Source: Actinomycetes bacterium
GTDB taxonomy: Bacteria > Actinomycetota > Actinomycetes > Actinomycetales > Cellulomonadaceae
Assembly: GCA_023424135.1 (NCBI GenBank)
Contig: JAFAEH010000234.1
Location: 1-17,487, forward strand
Direction: 5' to 3'
DNA: 17,487 nt
In this document: positions 7,027 to 14,291 of the stretch, in pieces
Position numbering within the stretch: the first letter of the stretch is position 1
Layout of the letters: each line of letters begins with the position of its first letter
The notes under the pieces: model-generated
What the model was told of the DNA's origin: nothing
Databases searched by the model: none
What the model saw: only the letters and a program-made list of their open reading frames with translations
Made by a program: the position numbers and the translations under genes

Positions 7027-9696
7027 ATGAGCCACGACCTGACCCCGCGTCCCGAGACCCCGACGAGCGCACGCGCCGCCCGCCAGGTACCGGACAAGGT
7101 CACGGTCGACGGGCTCGAGGACCGCTGGTCGCAGCAGTGGACGCAGGACGGCACCTACTCCTTCGACCGCACCGCCGAGCGCGCCCAGGTCTACTCGATC
7201 GACACGCCTCCCCCGACGGTGTCGGGATCGCTGCACGTCGGGCACGTGTTCTCCTACACCCACACCGACGTCGTGGCCCGCTTCCAGCGCATGCGCGGGC
7301 GCGAGGTCTTCTACCCGATGGGCTGGGACGACAACGGCCTGCCGACCGAGCGCCGCGTGCAGAACTACTACGGCGTGCGCTGCGACCCGTCGCTGCCGTA
7401 CGTCGAGGGCTTCGAGCCGCCCCACGAGGGCGGTGAGGGCACCGGCGGCAAGTCCCGTCCCGGCGACCAGGTGCCGGTCTCGCGGCGCAACTTCATCGAG
7501 CTGTGCGAGCGGCTGTCCGCGCAGGACGAGCTGCAGTTCGAGGCGCTGTGGCGCCGGCTCGGCCTGTCCGTCGACTGGTCGATGACCTACCAGACGATCG
7601 GCGCGACGGCCCGTGCGGTCTCGCAGCGCGCGTTCCTGCGCAGCCTGACGCGCGGCGAGGCCTACCAGGCCGAGGCGCCGGGTCTGTGGGACGTGACGTT
7701 CCAGACCGCCGTCGCACAGGCCGAGCTCGAGGCGCGCGACTACCCCGGCGCGTTCCACAAGATCGCGTTCCACCGCCCCGACGGCGACGCGGTCGTCATC
7801 GAGACGACCCGCCCGGAGCTGCTGCCCGCGTGCGTCGCGCTCATCGCGCACCCCGACGACGAGCGCTACCAGCACCTGTTCGGCACGACCGTGACGAGCC
7901 CGCTGTTCGGCGTCGAGGTCCCCGTGCTGGCGCACCCGGCGGCCGAGCCCGACAAGGGCGCCGGCATCGCGATGTGCTGCACCTTCGGCGACCTGACCGA
8001 CGTGCAGTGGTGGCGTGAGCTGCGCCTGCCGACGCGCTCGGTCGTGGGCCGTGACGGCCGCGTGCTGCGCGAGACCCCCGAGTGGATCGCGTCCGACGCG
8101 GGCCGCACCGCGTTCGGCGAGCTCGCGGGCAAGACGACGTTCAGCGCACGCGAGGCCGTCGTCGCCGGTCTGCGCGAGTCCGGGGACCTGCTGGGCGACC
8201 CGGTGCCCACGCAGCGCAAGGCGAACTTCTACGAGAAGGGCGACAAGCCCCTCGAGATCGTCACCAGCCGGCAGTGGTACCTGCGCAACGGCGGGCGCGA
8301 CGAGGAGCTGCGGGACGCGCTGCTCGGCCGCGGGCGCGAGCTCGCGTTCCACCCCGACTTCATGCGCGTGCGCTACGACAACTGGGTCGGCGGGCTCAAC
8401 GGCGACTGGCTCATCTCGCGGCAGCGGTTCTTCGGCGTGCCGTTCCCCGTCTGGTACCCGCTCGACGAGCAGGGCGAGCCGCGCTACGACGCGCCGATCG
8501 TGCCGGACGAGGCCGCGCTGCCCGTCGACCCGACGAGCGACGTCCCCCCGGGCTACTCGCAGGAGCAGCGTGGGCAGGCGGGCGGCTTCGTCGCCGACCC
8601 CGACGTCATGGACACGTGGGCCACGTCGTCGCTCACCCCGCAGATCGTGTGCGGCTGGCTCGACGACCCCGACCTGTTCGCGCGCACGTTCCCCATGGAC
8701 CTGCGCCCGCAGGGGCAGGACATCATCCGGACGTGGCTGTTCTCGACGGTCGTGCGCGCGCACCTCGAGAACGGCTCGCTGCCGTGGCAGCACGCCGCGA
8801 TCAGCGGGTGGATCCTCGACCCCGACCGCAAGAAGATGAGCAAGTCCAAGGGCAACGTGGTCACGCCCATGGGCCTGCTGGAGGAGCACGGCTCGGACGC
8901 CGTCCGGTACTGGGCCGCGTCGGCACGGCTCGGGACGGACGCGGCGTTCGAGGTCGGGCAGATGAAGATCGGCCGCCGCCTGGCGATCAAGGTGCTCAAC
9001 GCGAGCAAGTTCGTGCTGTCGTTCGGCGATGCCGACGAGCCCGTGACGCTCGACCCCGCGCTGGTGACGCAGGCGCTCGACCGCGCGCTGCTCGCCGGCC
9101 TGGCGGACGTCGTCGACCAGGCCACCGCGGCTCTCGAGGCGTACGACCACACGCGCGCGCTCGAGCTGTCGGAGACGTTCTTCTGGACGTTCTGCGACGA
9201 CTACCTCGAGCTCGTCAAGGACCGCGCGTACGGCGCCGGCGCATCGGCGGCGGACGTCACGCCGGAGACCGCGTCCGCGCGCGCCGCGCTCGGCCTCGCG
9301 CTCGACGTGCTGCTGCGGCTGTTCGCCCCGGTGCTGCCGTTCGCGACCGAGGAGGTCTGGTCGTGGTGGCGCGAGGGGACGGTGCACCGTGCGCCGTGGC
9401 CGACGAGCGATGCGCTGCGCGCGGCGGCGGGCGGCACCGACCCGGGCCTGGTCGCCGGGGCGGGCGCGGCGCTGGCCGCGCTGCGCAAGGTGAAGTCCGA
9501 GGCCAAGGTGTCGATGCGGACCCCGGTCGAGCACGCCGTGCTCGAGGTCCCGCAGTCCCTGCGCGCGGGTGTCGAGGCCGCCCTCGGCGACGTCCGCAAC
9601 GCGGGCCGCGCGACGGGGACCCTCGAGGTCGCCGACGGCAGCGGCGAGACGGTCGTGGCGCGCGACGCCCGCCTGGGCGAGGCCGTCGCCCGCTGA
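7027..9696 (+). CDS. valS: valyl-tRNA synthetase, archaeal-like sequence type
   Basis: Encodes 889 residues of a class Ia aminoacyl-tRNA synthetase that charges tRNA-Val with valine. The Rossmann signature PPTVSGSLHVGH (62-73, HVGH as the HIGH motif) and KMSKS (603-607) are intact. The large insertion between them is the CP1 editing domain that clears misacylated Thr-tRNA-Val. In place of the usual bacterial GTDHAGIATQ motif it has GWDDNGLPTERRVQNYYGVR (99-118), the form found in archaeal and rickettsial ValRS. The C-terminus ends soon after the anticodon-binding domain and lacks the charged coiled-coil arm of Escherichia coli-type ValRS (951 residues). GGGAGG lies 10 bases before the chosen ATG; the GTG at 7021 is possible but only 4 bases from it. 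Whether a second valS exists elsewhere cannot be known from this window. Confidence 0.95.
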   Translation: MSHDLTPRPETPTSARAARQVPDKVTVDGLEDRWSQQWTQDGTYSFDRTAERAQVYSIDTPPPTVSGSLHVGHVFSYTHTDVVARFQRMRGREVFYPMGWDDNGLPTERRVQNYYGVRCDPSLPYVEGFEPPHEGGEGTGGKSRPGDQVPVSRRNFIELCERLSAQDELQFEALWRRLGLSVDWSMTYQTIGATARAVSQRAFLRSLTRGEAYQAEAPGLWDVTFQTAVAQAELEARDYPGAFHKIAFHRPDGDAVVIETTRPELLPACVALIAHPDDERYQHLFGTTVTSPLFGVEVPVLAHPAAEPDKGAGIAMCCTFGDLTDVQWWRELRLPTRSVVGRDGRVLRETPEWIASDAGRTAFGELAGKTTFSAREAVVAGLRESGDLLGDPVPTQRKANFYEKGDKPLEIVTSRQWYLRNGGRDEELRDALLGRGRELAFHPDFMRVRYDNWVGGLNGDWLISRQRFFGVPFPVWYPLDEQGEPRYDAPIVPDEAALPVDPTSDVPPGYSQEQRGQAGGFVADPDVMDTWATSSLTPQIVCGWLDDPDLFARTFPMDLRPQGQDIIRTWLFSTVVRAHLENGSLPWQHAAISGWILDPDRKKMSKSKGNVVTPMGLLEEHGSDAVRYWAASARLGTDAAFEVGQMKIGRRLAIKVLNASKFVLSFGDADEPVTLDPALVTQALDRALLAGLADVVDQATAALEAYDHTRALELSETFFWTFCDDYLELVKDRAYGAGASAADVTPETASARAALGLALDVLLRLFAPVLPFATEEVWSWWREGTVHRAPWPTSDALRAAAGGTDPGLVAGAGAALAALRKVKSEAKVSMRTPVEHAVLEVPQSLRAGVEAALGDVRNAGRATGTLEVADGSGETVVARDARLGEAVAR

Positions 9697-9770
9697 GGCG
9701 ACCTCGAGTCACGCAGGGGGGCGGGACGGAGGTCCCAGGCATCCTCAGCTCGGATAGGAACGATGAGTCC

Positions 9771-9784
9771 CGCATAGTTATGCG
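9771..9784. promoter_or_regulatory. 14-bp palindrome, candidate operator of the ABC importer
   Basis: CGCATA-GT-TATGCG has perfect 6-base arms around a 2-base centre, 38 bases before the start of the substrate-binding protein gene. It contains TAGTTA and CATAGT, the only plausible -10 hexamers in the gap, so a dimeric repressor bound here would cover the promoter. The rest of the gap 9697-9770 contains a small GGGAC-GGAG-GTCCC inverted repeat (9723-9736) but no strong terminator for valS. Confidence 0.42.
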
Positions 9785-9822
9785 CCCCTCTCGTCCGTGC
9801 CGTCTCGCCCCCAAGGACCGCC

Positions 9823-10602
9823 ATGCGCACCCCGCTCCCCCGCGTCGCCCTCACCGCGGCCGCCCTGCTCACGCTGTCCGCCTGCGCCTCCGGCTCGACG
9901 GACGAGACGTCCGGGATCGCGCTCGTCGACGCGGGCGCGCTGACCGTCTGCACGAACCCGCCGTACGAGCCGTTCGAGTTCGAGGACGACAACGGCGACG
10001 TCGTCGGTCTCGACATCGACATCACGCGCGAGATCGCCGACGACCTGGGCGTCGAGCTGCAGGTGCTCGTGACCCCGTTCGACAGCATCCAGTCCGGTGC
10101 GTCGCTCGCCACCGGAGCGTGCGACGTCGTCGCCTCGGGCATCACGATCACCGACGAGCGCGCCGAGAAGTTCGACTTCTCCACGCCCTACTTCGACGCC
10201 GACCAGGGCCTGCTCGTGCCCGAGGGGTCGGACCTCGCCTCCGTCGCGGACCTCGAGGGCAAGAAGGTCGCCGTGCAGATGGCGACCACGGGCGAGAGCT
10301 GGGCGCTCGACAACGGGCTGACGACGGTCCAGTTCGAGGACCTCGGGCTGCAGGTCCAGGCCCTGACCACCGGTCAGGTCGACGCCGTCGTCAACGACAT
10401 CACCGTCCTCGGCCCCTTCGTGTCCGAGGGCTTCGAGGTGACGACGACCTTCCCGACGGGCGAGCAGTACGGGCTCGGCGTCAAGAAGGGCAGCACCGCG
10501 CTGCTGGACGCCGTGAACGCCACCCTCCAGCGGATCGAGGACGACGGCACGTACGACGCCATCTACACCGAGCGCGTCGGCACGGCGCCGGTCGGCGAGT
10601 GA
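9823..10602 (+). CDS. amino-acid ABC transporter substrate-binding lipoprotein
   Basis: Encodes 259 residues. A lipoprotein signal peptide ends in the lipobox LSAC with Cys21 as the lipidated residue, so the protein is tethered to the outer face of the membrane. The mature part is a type II periplasmic-binding fold of the polar amino-acid family: LTVCTNPPYEPFEFED near the start, GLDIDITREIADDLG, then ASGITITDERAEKFDFSTPY and the hinge-region YFDADQGLLV. These match the glutamine/arginine/cystine-binding group, but the precise ligand cannot be told. AAGGA lies 5 bases before the ATG. It is the first gene of a complete importer with the permease and ATPase that follow. A small hairpin right after its stop may let it be expressed more than the membrane subunits. 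Confidence 0.93.
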   Translation: MRTPLPRVALTAAALLTLSACASGSTDETSGIALVDAGALTVCTNPPYEPFEFEDDNGDVVGLDIDITREIADDLGVELQVLVTPFDSIQSGASLATGACDVVASGITITDERAEKFDFSTPYFDADQGLLVPEGSDLASVADLEGKKVAVQMATTGESWALDNGLTTVQFEDLGLQVQALTTGQVDAVVNDITVLGPFVSEGFEVTTTFPTGEQYGLGVKKGSTALLDAVNATLQRIEDDGTYDAIYTERVGTAPVGE

Positions 10603-10604
10603 CC

Positions 10605-10617
10605 CCCGCGACGCGGG
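10605..10617 (+). terminator. short hairpin between binding-protein and permease genes
   Basis: CCCGCGACGCGGG is a perfect inverted repeat starting 3 bases after the binding-protein stop; as RNA it folds with five pairs and a 3-base loop. No U-tract follows. Such hairpins between importer genes can stabilise or partly terminate the upstream message, so that the binding protein exceeds the permease. That role is an inference. Confidence 0.35.
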
Positions 10618-10657
10618 CCCACCACGACCCCGCACGACCGGCGACCCGGGAGCGCGC

Positions 10658-11497
10658 ATGACGACCGCCCCGCAGCCCCTGACGATGCCGCCGGGTCGGC
10701 GGCGCACCAGCCCCCGTGCACGCGCCCGCGCGGTCCGGGGCGTCCAGTACGCCGTGCTCGTCGCGGCGGTGCTCACCGTCGCGCTGCTGACGGACTGGAC
10801 CAACGTCACGACACAGCTCTTCGACCCCGCCGTCGCCGCCGACCTCGCCGGGCGCATGCCGCTCGGTCTGTGGAACACGGTGCGGTACACGCTCGGCGCG
10901 TTCGCCGTCGGCCTGCCGCTCGGGGCGCTGCTCGCGCTCATGAAGCTGTCCTCGGTCGGGCCGTACCGCTGGATCGCGACCCTCTACGTCGAGTTCTTCC
11001 GCGGCATCCCCGCGCTGCTCGTCGTGCTGTCGGTCGGGTTCGCCGTGCCGATCGCGTTCGGCGTGACCATCCCCTCGATGATGGCCAAGGCGTCGATCGC
11101 GCTCGGCGTCGTGTCCGCGGCGTACATCGCCGAGACGCTGCGCGCCGGGATCGAGGCCGTCCCCCAGGGTCAGGTCGAGGCCGCCCGGTCGCTGGGGATG
11201 TCGCACACGCGCACGCTCGCGCAGGTCGTCGTCCCGCAGGCGTTCCGCATCGTGCTGCCGCCGATGACCAACGAGGTCATCCTCCTGACCAAGGACACGT
11301 CGCTGGTGTTCCTGCTGGGCATGCTGCAGTCCGAGTACGAGCTGACCAAGATCGGCCGCGACGCCCTCAACTCCGCCCAGGGCGGGCTCACCGCGCTGTT
11401 CGTCGCCGGGTTCTTCTACCTGCTGATCACCCTGCCCCTGGGGCAGCTGACCCGCTGGCTCGAGCACCGCACCGCCACGAAGGGACGCCGCGCGTGA
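10658..11497 (+). CDS. amino-acid ABC transporter permease
   Basis: Encodes 279 residues with several membrane segments after a basic 30-residue N-terminus. It is of the polar amino-acid permease family (HisM/GlnP type): GLWNTVRYTLGAF (70-82), YVEFFRGIPALLVVL (110-124), and the cytoplasmic EAA coupling loop VEAARSLGMSHTRTLAQVVV continuing PQAFRIVLPP (173-202). These proteins form the membrane pore that docks with the ATPase and the binding protein. GGGAG sits 5 bases before the ATG. The last codons overlap the start of the ATPase gene (GTGA, 11494-11497), which fits matched synthesis of the two subunits. A single permease gene suggests a homodimeric pore, unless another subunit lies elsewhere. 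Confidence 0.93.
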   Translation: MTTAPQPLTMPPGRRRTSPRARARAVRGVQYAVLVAAVLTVALLTDWTNVTTQLFDPAVAADLAGRMPLGLWNTVRYTLGAFAVGLPLGALLALMKLSSVGPYRWIATLYVEFFRGIPALLVVLSVGFAVPIAFGVTIPSMMAKASIALGVVSAAYIAETLRAGIEAVPQGQVEAARSLGMSHTRTLAQVVVPQAFRIVLPPMTNEVILLTKDTSLVFLLGMLQSEYELTKIGRDALNSAQGGLTALFVAGFFYLLITLPLGQLTRWLEHRTATKGRRA

Positions 11498-12285
11498 GCG
11501 CCACGACGCACAGCCCGCAGCAGGGTGCCGCACCGGTCGTCCGGGTCGCCGACCTGCACAAGTCGTTCGGCGAGCGCGAGGTCCTGCGCGGCATCGACCT
11601 CGACGTGGCCGCCGGTGAGGTCGTGTGCGTCATCGGCCCCTCCGGGTCCGGCAAGTCGACGCTGCTGCGGTGCGTCAACCTGCTCGAGCGACCCACGTCC
11701 GGGCGCATCGACGTGCTCGGCGTCGAGGTCACCGACCCCGACGTCGACATCGACCGCGTGCGCACGCACGTCGGCATGGTCTTCCAGCAGTTCAACCTCT
11801 TCAGCCACCGCACGGTCCTGGAGAACTGCACGATGGCCCAGCGCGGCGTCCTGCGTCGGCCCCGTGCGGACGCCGAGCGCATCGCGCTGGCCACCCTGGA
11901 GCGCGTGGGCCTCGCCGACCGTGCCCACGCGATGCCCGCCCAGCTGTCCGGCGGCCAGCAGCAGCGCGTCGCGATCGCCCGGGCGCTGTCGATGGACCCG
12001 CAGCTCATGCTGTTCGACGAGCCGACGTCCGCGCTCGACCCCGAGCTGGTCGGCGACGTGCTCGACGTCATGCGCGACCTGGCCGACGCGGGCATGACGA
12101 TGATCGTCGTGACCCACGAGATGGCGTTCGCGCGCGAGGTCGGCGACCGCGTCGTGTTCATGGCCGACGGCGTCGTCGTCGAGCAGGGGCCCGCCGCCCG
12201 CGTCATCGGGGCGCCCCAGGAGGAGCGCACGCGCACGTTCCTGCAGCGTGTGCTCGATCCCACGCACCGCCACCCGCCTGCCTGA
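11494..12285 (+). CDS. amino-acid ABC transporter ATP-binding protein
   Basis: Encodes 263 residues from a GTG that overlaps the permease stop. All ATPase motifs are present: Walker A GPSGSGKST (48-56), Q-loop MVFQQFNLFSH (95-105), ABC signature LSGGQQQR (151-158), Walker B LMLFDEP (171-177) with the catalytic Glu, D-loop SALD (179-182) and switch His208 in VVTHEM. The sequence is that of the GlnQ/polar amino-acid group, which powers uptake by a permease dimer. It completes the importer begun at 9823. It is followed by only 62 bases before the acyl-CoA synthetase gene, and no terminator is visible in that gap. Confidence 0.94.
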   Translation: MSATTHSPQQGAAPVVRVADLHKSFGEREVLRGIDLDVAAGEVVCVIGPSGSGKSTLLRCVNLLERPTSGRIDVLGVEVTDPDVDIDRVRTHVGMVFQQFNLFSHRTVLENCTMAQRGVLRRPRADAERIALATLERVGLADRAHAMPAQLSGGQQQRVAIARALSMDPQLMLFDEPTSALDPELVGDVLDVMRDLADAGMTMIVVTHEMAFAREVGDRVVFMADGVVVEQGPAARVIGAPQEERTRTFLQRVLDPTHRHPPA

Positions 12286-12307
12286 CCCGGTCCCGCGGCC
12301 CGCGCAC

Positions 12308-12313
12308 TAGGGT
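12308..12313 (+). promoter_or_regulatory. possible -10 element for the acyl-CoA synthetase gene
   Basis: TAGGGT is a common actinobacterial -10 form and lies 34 bases before the ATG. The nearest TTGACA-like hexamer is CTGACC at 12282-12287, 20 bases away, which is longer than usual. Read-through from the importer operon is the alternative. Confidence 0.3.
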
Positions 12314-12347
12314 CGTGACGTCCCCCCGGCACGAGGAGCCACGTCGC

Positions 12348-14177
12348 ATGCCCGAGTCCACCTCACCCGCTCTCGTCGCGCCCGACCCGGCCGCGTCGAT
12401 CTGCACGCTGCTCGCCGACCGGCTCGCGCGCGACGCCGACGGCGTGTTCGCCGAGCGGCAGACGACCCTCGGCGGCGGGTGGCAGCCCGTGACCGTCGCG
12501 GCGTTCGTCGCGCAGGTGCGGGCACTGGCCAAGGGGCTCGTCGCCGCGGGCATCGCACCCGGCGACCGCGTCGCGATCATGTCCCGCACGCGCTACGAGT
12601 GGACGCTGCTGGACTTCGCCGTGTGGACGGCCGGGGCCGTCGGGGTGCCGATCTACGAGACGTCGTCGGCCGAGCAGGTGCGGTGGATCGCGTCCGACAC
12701 CGGTGCGCGGATCGCGGTCGTCGAGACCGCTGCGCACGCCGCCGTCGTCGCGCACGTGCGCGACGACCTGCCCGGCCTGACCGACGTGCTCGTCATCGAC
12801 GAGGGCGCGCTCGACGCCCTCGTGGCGCGCGGCACCGACGTGCCGGACACGGAGATCGACCGCCGCAGCACGCTCGCCCGGGGCGACACCCTCGCGACCG
12901 TCATCTACACCTCCGGCACGACCGGCCGCCCCAAGGGCGTCGAGCTCACGCACGGCAACTTCGTCGAGCTCACCCGCAACGGCGTCGAGGGACTCGGCGA
13001 CGTCTGCGCCAAGCCGTACTCGCGCACGCTGCTGTTCATGCCGCTCGCGCACGTCTTCGCGCGCTTCATCCAGGTGCTGTGCGTACCGTCCGGCGCGGTC
13101 CTGGGCCACACGCCCGACACGCGCAACCTGCTGCCCGACCTCGCGTCGTTCCAGCCGACGTTCATCCTCGCCGTGCCGCGCGTCTTCGAGAAGGTGTACA
13201 ACTCCTCCGAGCAGAAGGCGGGCACGGGACCCCGGCTCAAGCTGTTCCGGTGGGCGGCGAAGGTCGCGATCGCCTACTCGCGGGCGCTCGACACCGAGGC
13301 CGGACCGTCGGCCGCGCTCGCGGCGCAGCACCGGCTGGCGGGGGCGCTCGTGCACACGAAGCTGCGGGCCGCGCTCGGCGGACGCGCGGAGTACGCGGTG
13401 TCGGGCGGTGCGCCGCTCGGCGAGCGGCTCGGTCACTTCTACCGCGGCATCGGCCTGCGCGTGCTCGAGGGCTACGGCCTGACCGAGACCACCGCGCCGA
13501 CCGCCGTCAACCGGCCGGGTCTGACGAAGGTCGGCACCGTCGGTGCGGCCTTCCCGGGCACGTCCCTGCGCGTGGACGACGACGGGCAGATCTGGGTCAA
13601 GGGCCCGCACGTCTTCCGCGGGTACCGCCACCAGCCCGAGGAGACCGCGCAGGTGCTCGTCGACGGCTGGTTCCGGACGGGCGACCTCGGCACGCTCGAC
13701 GACGACGGGTACCTGCGCATCACGGGGCGCAGCAAGGAGATCATCGTCACGGCGGGCGGCAAGAACGTCGCTCCCGCCGTGCTCGAGGACCGGCTGCGCG
13801 GGCACCCCCTGGTCAGCCAGGTCGTCGTGGTGGGCGACCAGCGCCCGTTCATCGGCGCGCTCGTCACGCTCGACGCCGAGATGCTGCCGGGCTGGCTGTC
13901 CATGCACGGTCTGCCCGCGATGGACGTCACGTCCGCCGCGCACGACCCGAAGGTGCTCGAGGCGCTCGACCGCGCGGTCGAGCGCGCCAACGAGGCCGTC
14001 TCGCGCGCCGAGTCGATCCGCAAGATCCGGGTCCTGACGACGGACTTCACCGAGGCGAACGGCTACCTCACGCCGTCGCTCAAGGTGAAGCGGGCCGCCG
14101 TGCTCAAGGACTTCGCGGCCGAGGTCGACGGGCTGTACGTGGACACGCGCCCCGGGCACGCGGGCCACCAGCTCTAG
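12348..14177 (+). CDS. long-chain fatty-acid-CoA ligase (AMP-binding, FadD15-like)
   Basis: Encodes 609 residues of the adenylate-forming family, which activates fatty acids as acyl-AMP and then acyl-CoA in the cytoplasm. Visible motifs are the P-loop YTSGTTGRPKGVELTH (187-202), GYGLTETTAP in the middle, GWFRTGDLG (440-448, with Asp446 contacting the ribose), GRSKEIIVTAGGKNVAP in the hinge region, and the C-terminal LTPSLKVKR (574-582) holding the candidate catalytic lysine. Length and motifs fit the long-chain synthetase group seen in mycobacterial FadD15 and bacterial FadD, not the shorter acetyl-CoA or luciferase-like types. GAGGAG lies 9 bases before the ATG. The frame stays open far upstream over the ATPase gene, but that is a shadow. 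Chain-length preference cannot be read from sequence. Confidence 0.92.
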   Translation: MPESTSPALVAPDPAASICTLLADRLARDADGVFAERQTTLGGGWQPVTVAAFVAQVRALAKGLVAAGIAPGDRVAIMSRTRYEWTLLDFAVWTAGAVGVPIYETSSAEQVRWIASDTGARIAVVETAAHAAVVAHVRDDLPGLTDVLVIDEGALDALVARGTDVPDTEIDRRSTLARGDTLATVIYTSGTTGRPKGVELTHGNFVELTRNGVEGLGDVCAKPYSRTLLFMPLAHVFARFIQVLCVPSGAVLGHTPDTRNLLPDLASFQPTFILAVPRVFEKVYNSSEQKAGTGPRLKLFRWAAKVAIAYSRALDTEAGPSAALAAQHRLAGALVHTKLRAALGGRAEYAVSGGAPLGERLGHFYRGIGLRVLEGYGLTETTAPTAVNRPGLTKVGTVGAAFPGTSLRVDDDGQIWVKGPHVFRGYRHQPEETAQVLVDGWFRTGDLGTLDDDGYLRITGRSKEIIVTAGGKNVAPAVLEDRLRGHPLVSQVVVVGDQRPFIGALVTLDAEMLPGWLSMHGLPAMDVTSAAHDPKVLEALDRAVERANEAVSRAESIRKIRVLTTDFTEANGYLTPSLKVKRAAVLKDFAAEVDGLYVDTRPGHAGHQL

Positions 14178-14184
14178 GACGGCA

Positions 14185-14217
14185 AGGTGCCGACCGGGCG
14201 GGAACCGGTCGGCACCT
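14185..14217 (+). terminator. 13-bp perfect hairpin, terminator of the acyl-CoA synthetase gene
   Basis: The arm at 14185-14197 (A plus GGTGCCGACCGG) pairs perfectly with 14205-14217 around a 7-base loop, beginning 8 bases after the stop. There is no U-run, which is usual for very GC-rich actinobacterial terminators. Confidence 0.75.
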
Positions 14218-14235
14218 GGCACGCGACGACGCGCA

Positions 14236-14271
14236 GGGCCCCCGGCACGGTCGCCACCGTCCCGGGGGCCC
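14236..14271 (-). terminator. 36-base long hairpin, probable terminator of the minus-strand baeRF-like gene
   Basis: GGGCCCCCGG pairs with CCGGGGGCCC as a 10-bp outer stem, then one C-C mismatch, then ACGGT/ACCGT closing a 4-base CGCC loop. It lies 20 bases past the stop of the minus-strand gene, and being symmetric it would fold on either strand. Confidence 0.7.
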
Positions 14272-14291
14272 GCGCACCACGCCAGGCCGCG

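Noticed and set aside
5518..9534. A 4-kb open frame on the minus strand
   Set aside because: It lies opposite valS and the DUF genes, and its translation is an Arg/Gly/Val/His-rich low-complexity string with no recognisable motif. Long antisense frames are expected where third codon positions are almost all G or C.
9757..9779. GGAAC and GTT before the importer, resembling a SigH/SigR-type ECF promoter
   Set aside because: The two elements are only 15 bases apart, shorter than the 16-18 or so these sigma factors need.
11625..12347. Open frame upstream of and continuous with the acyl-CoA synthetase gene
   Set aside because: It overlaps the ABC ATPase in another frame and reads as Arg-rich noise; GAGGAG marks the ATG at 12348.
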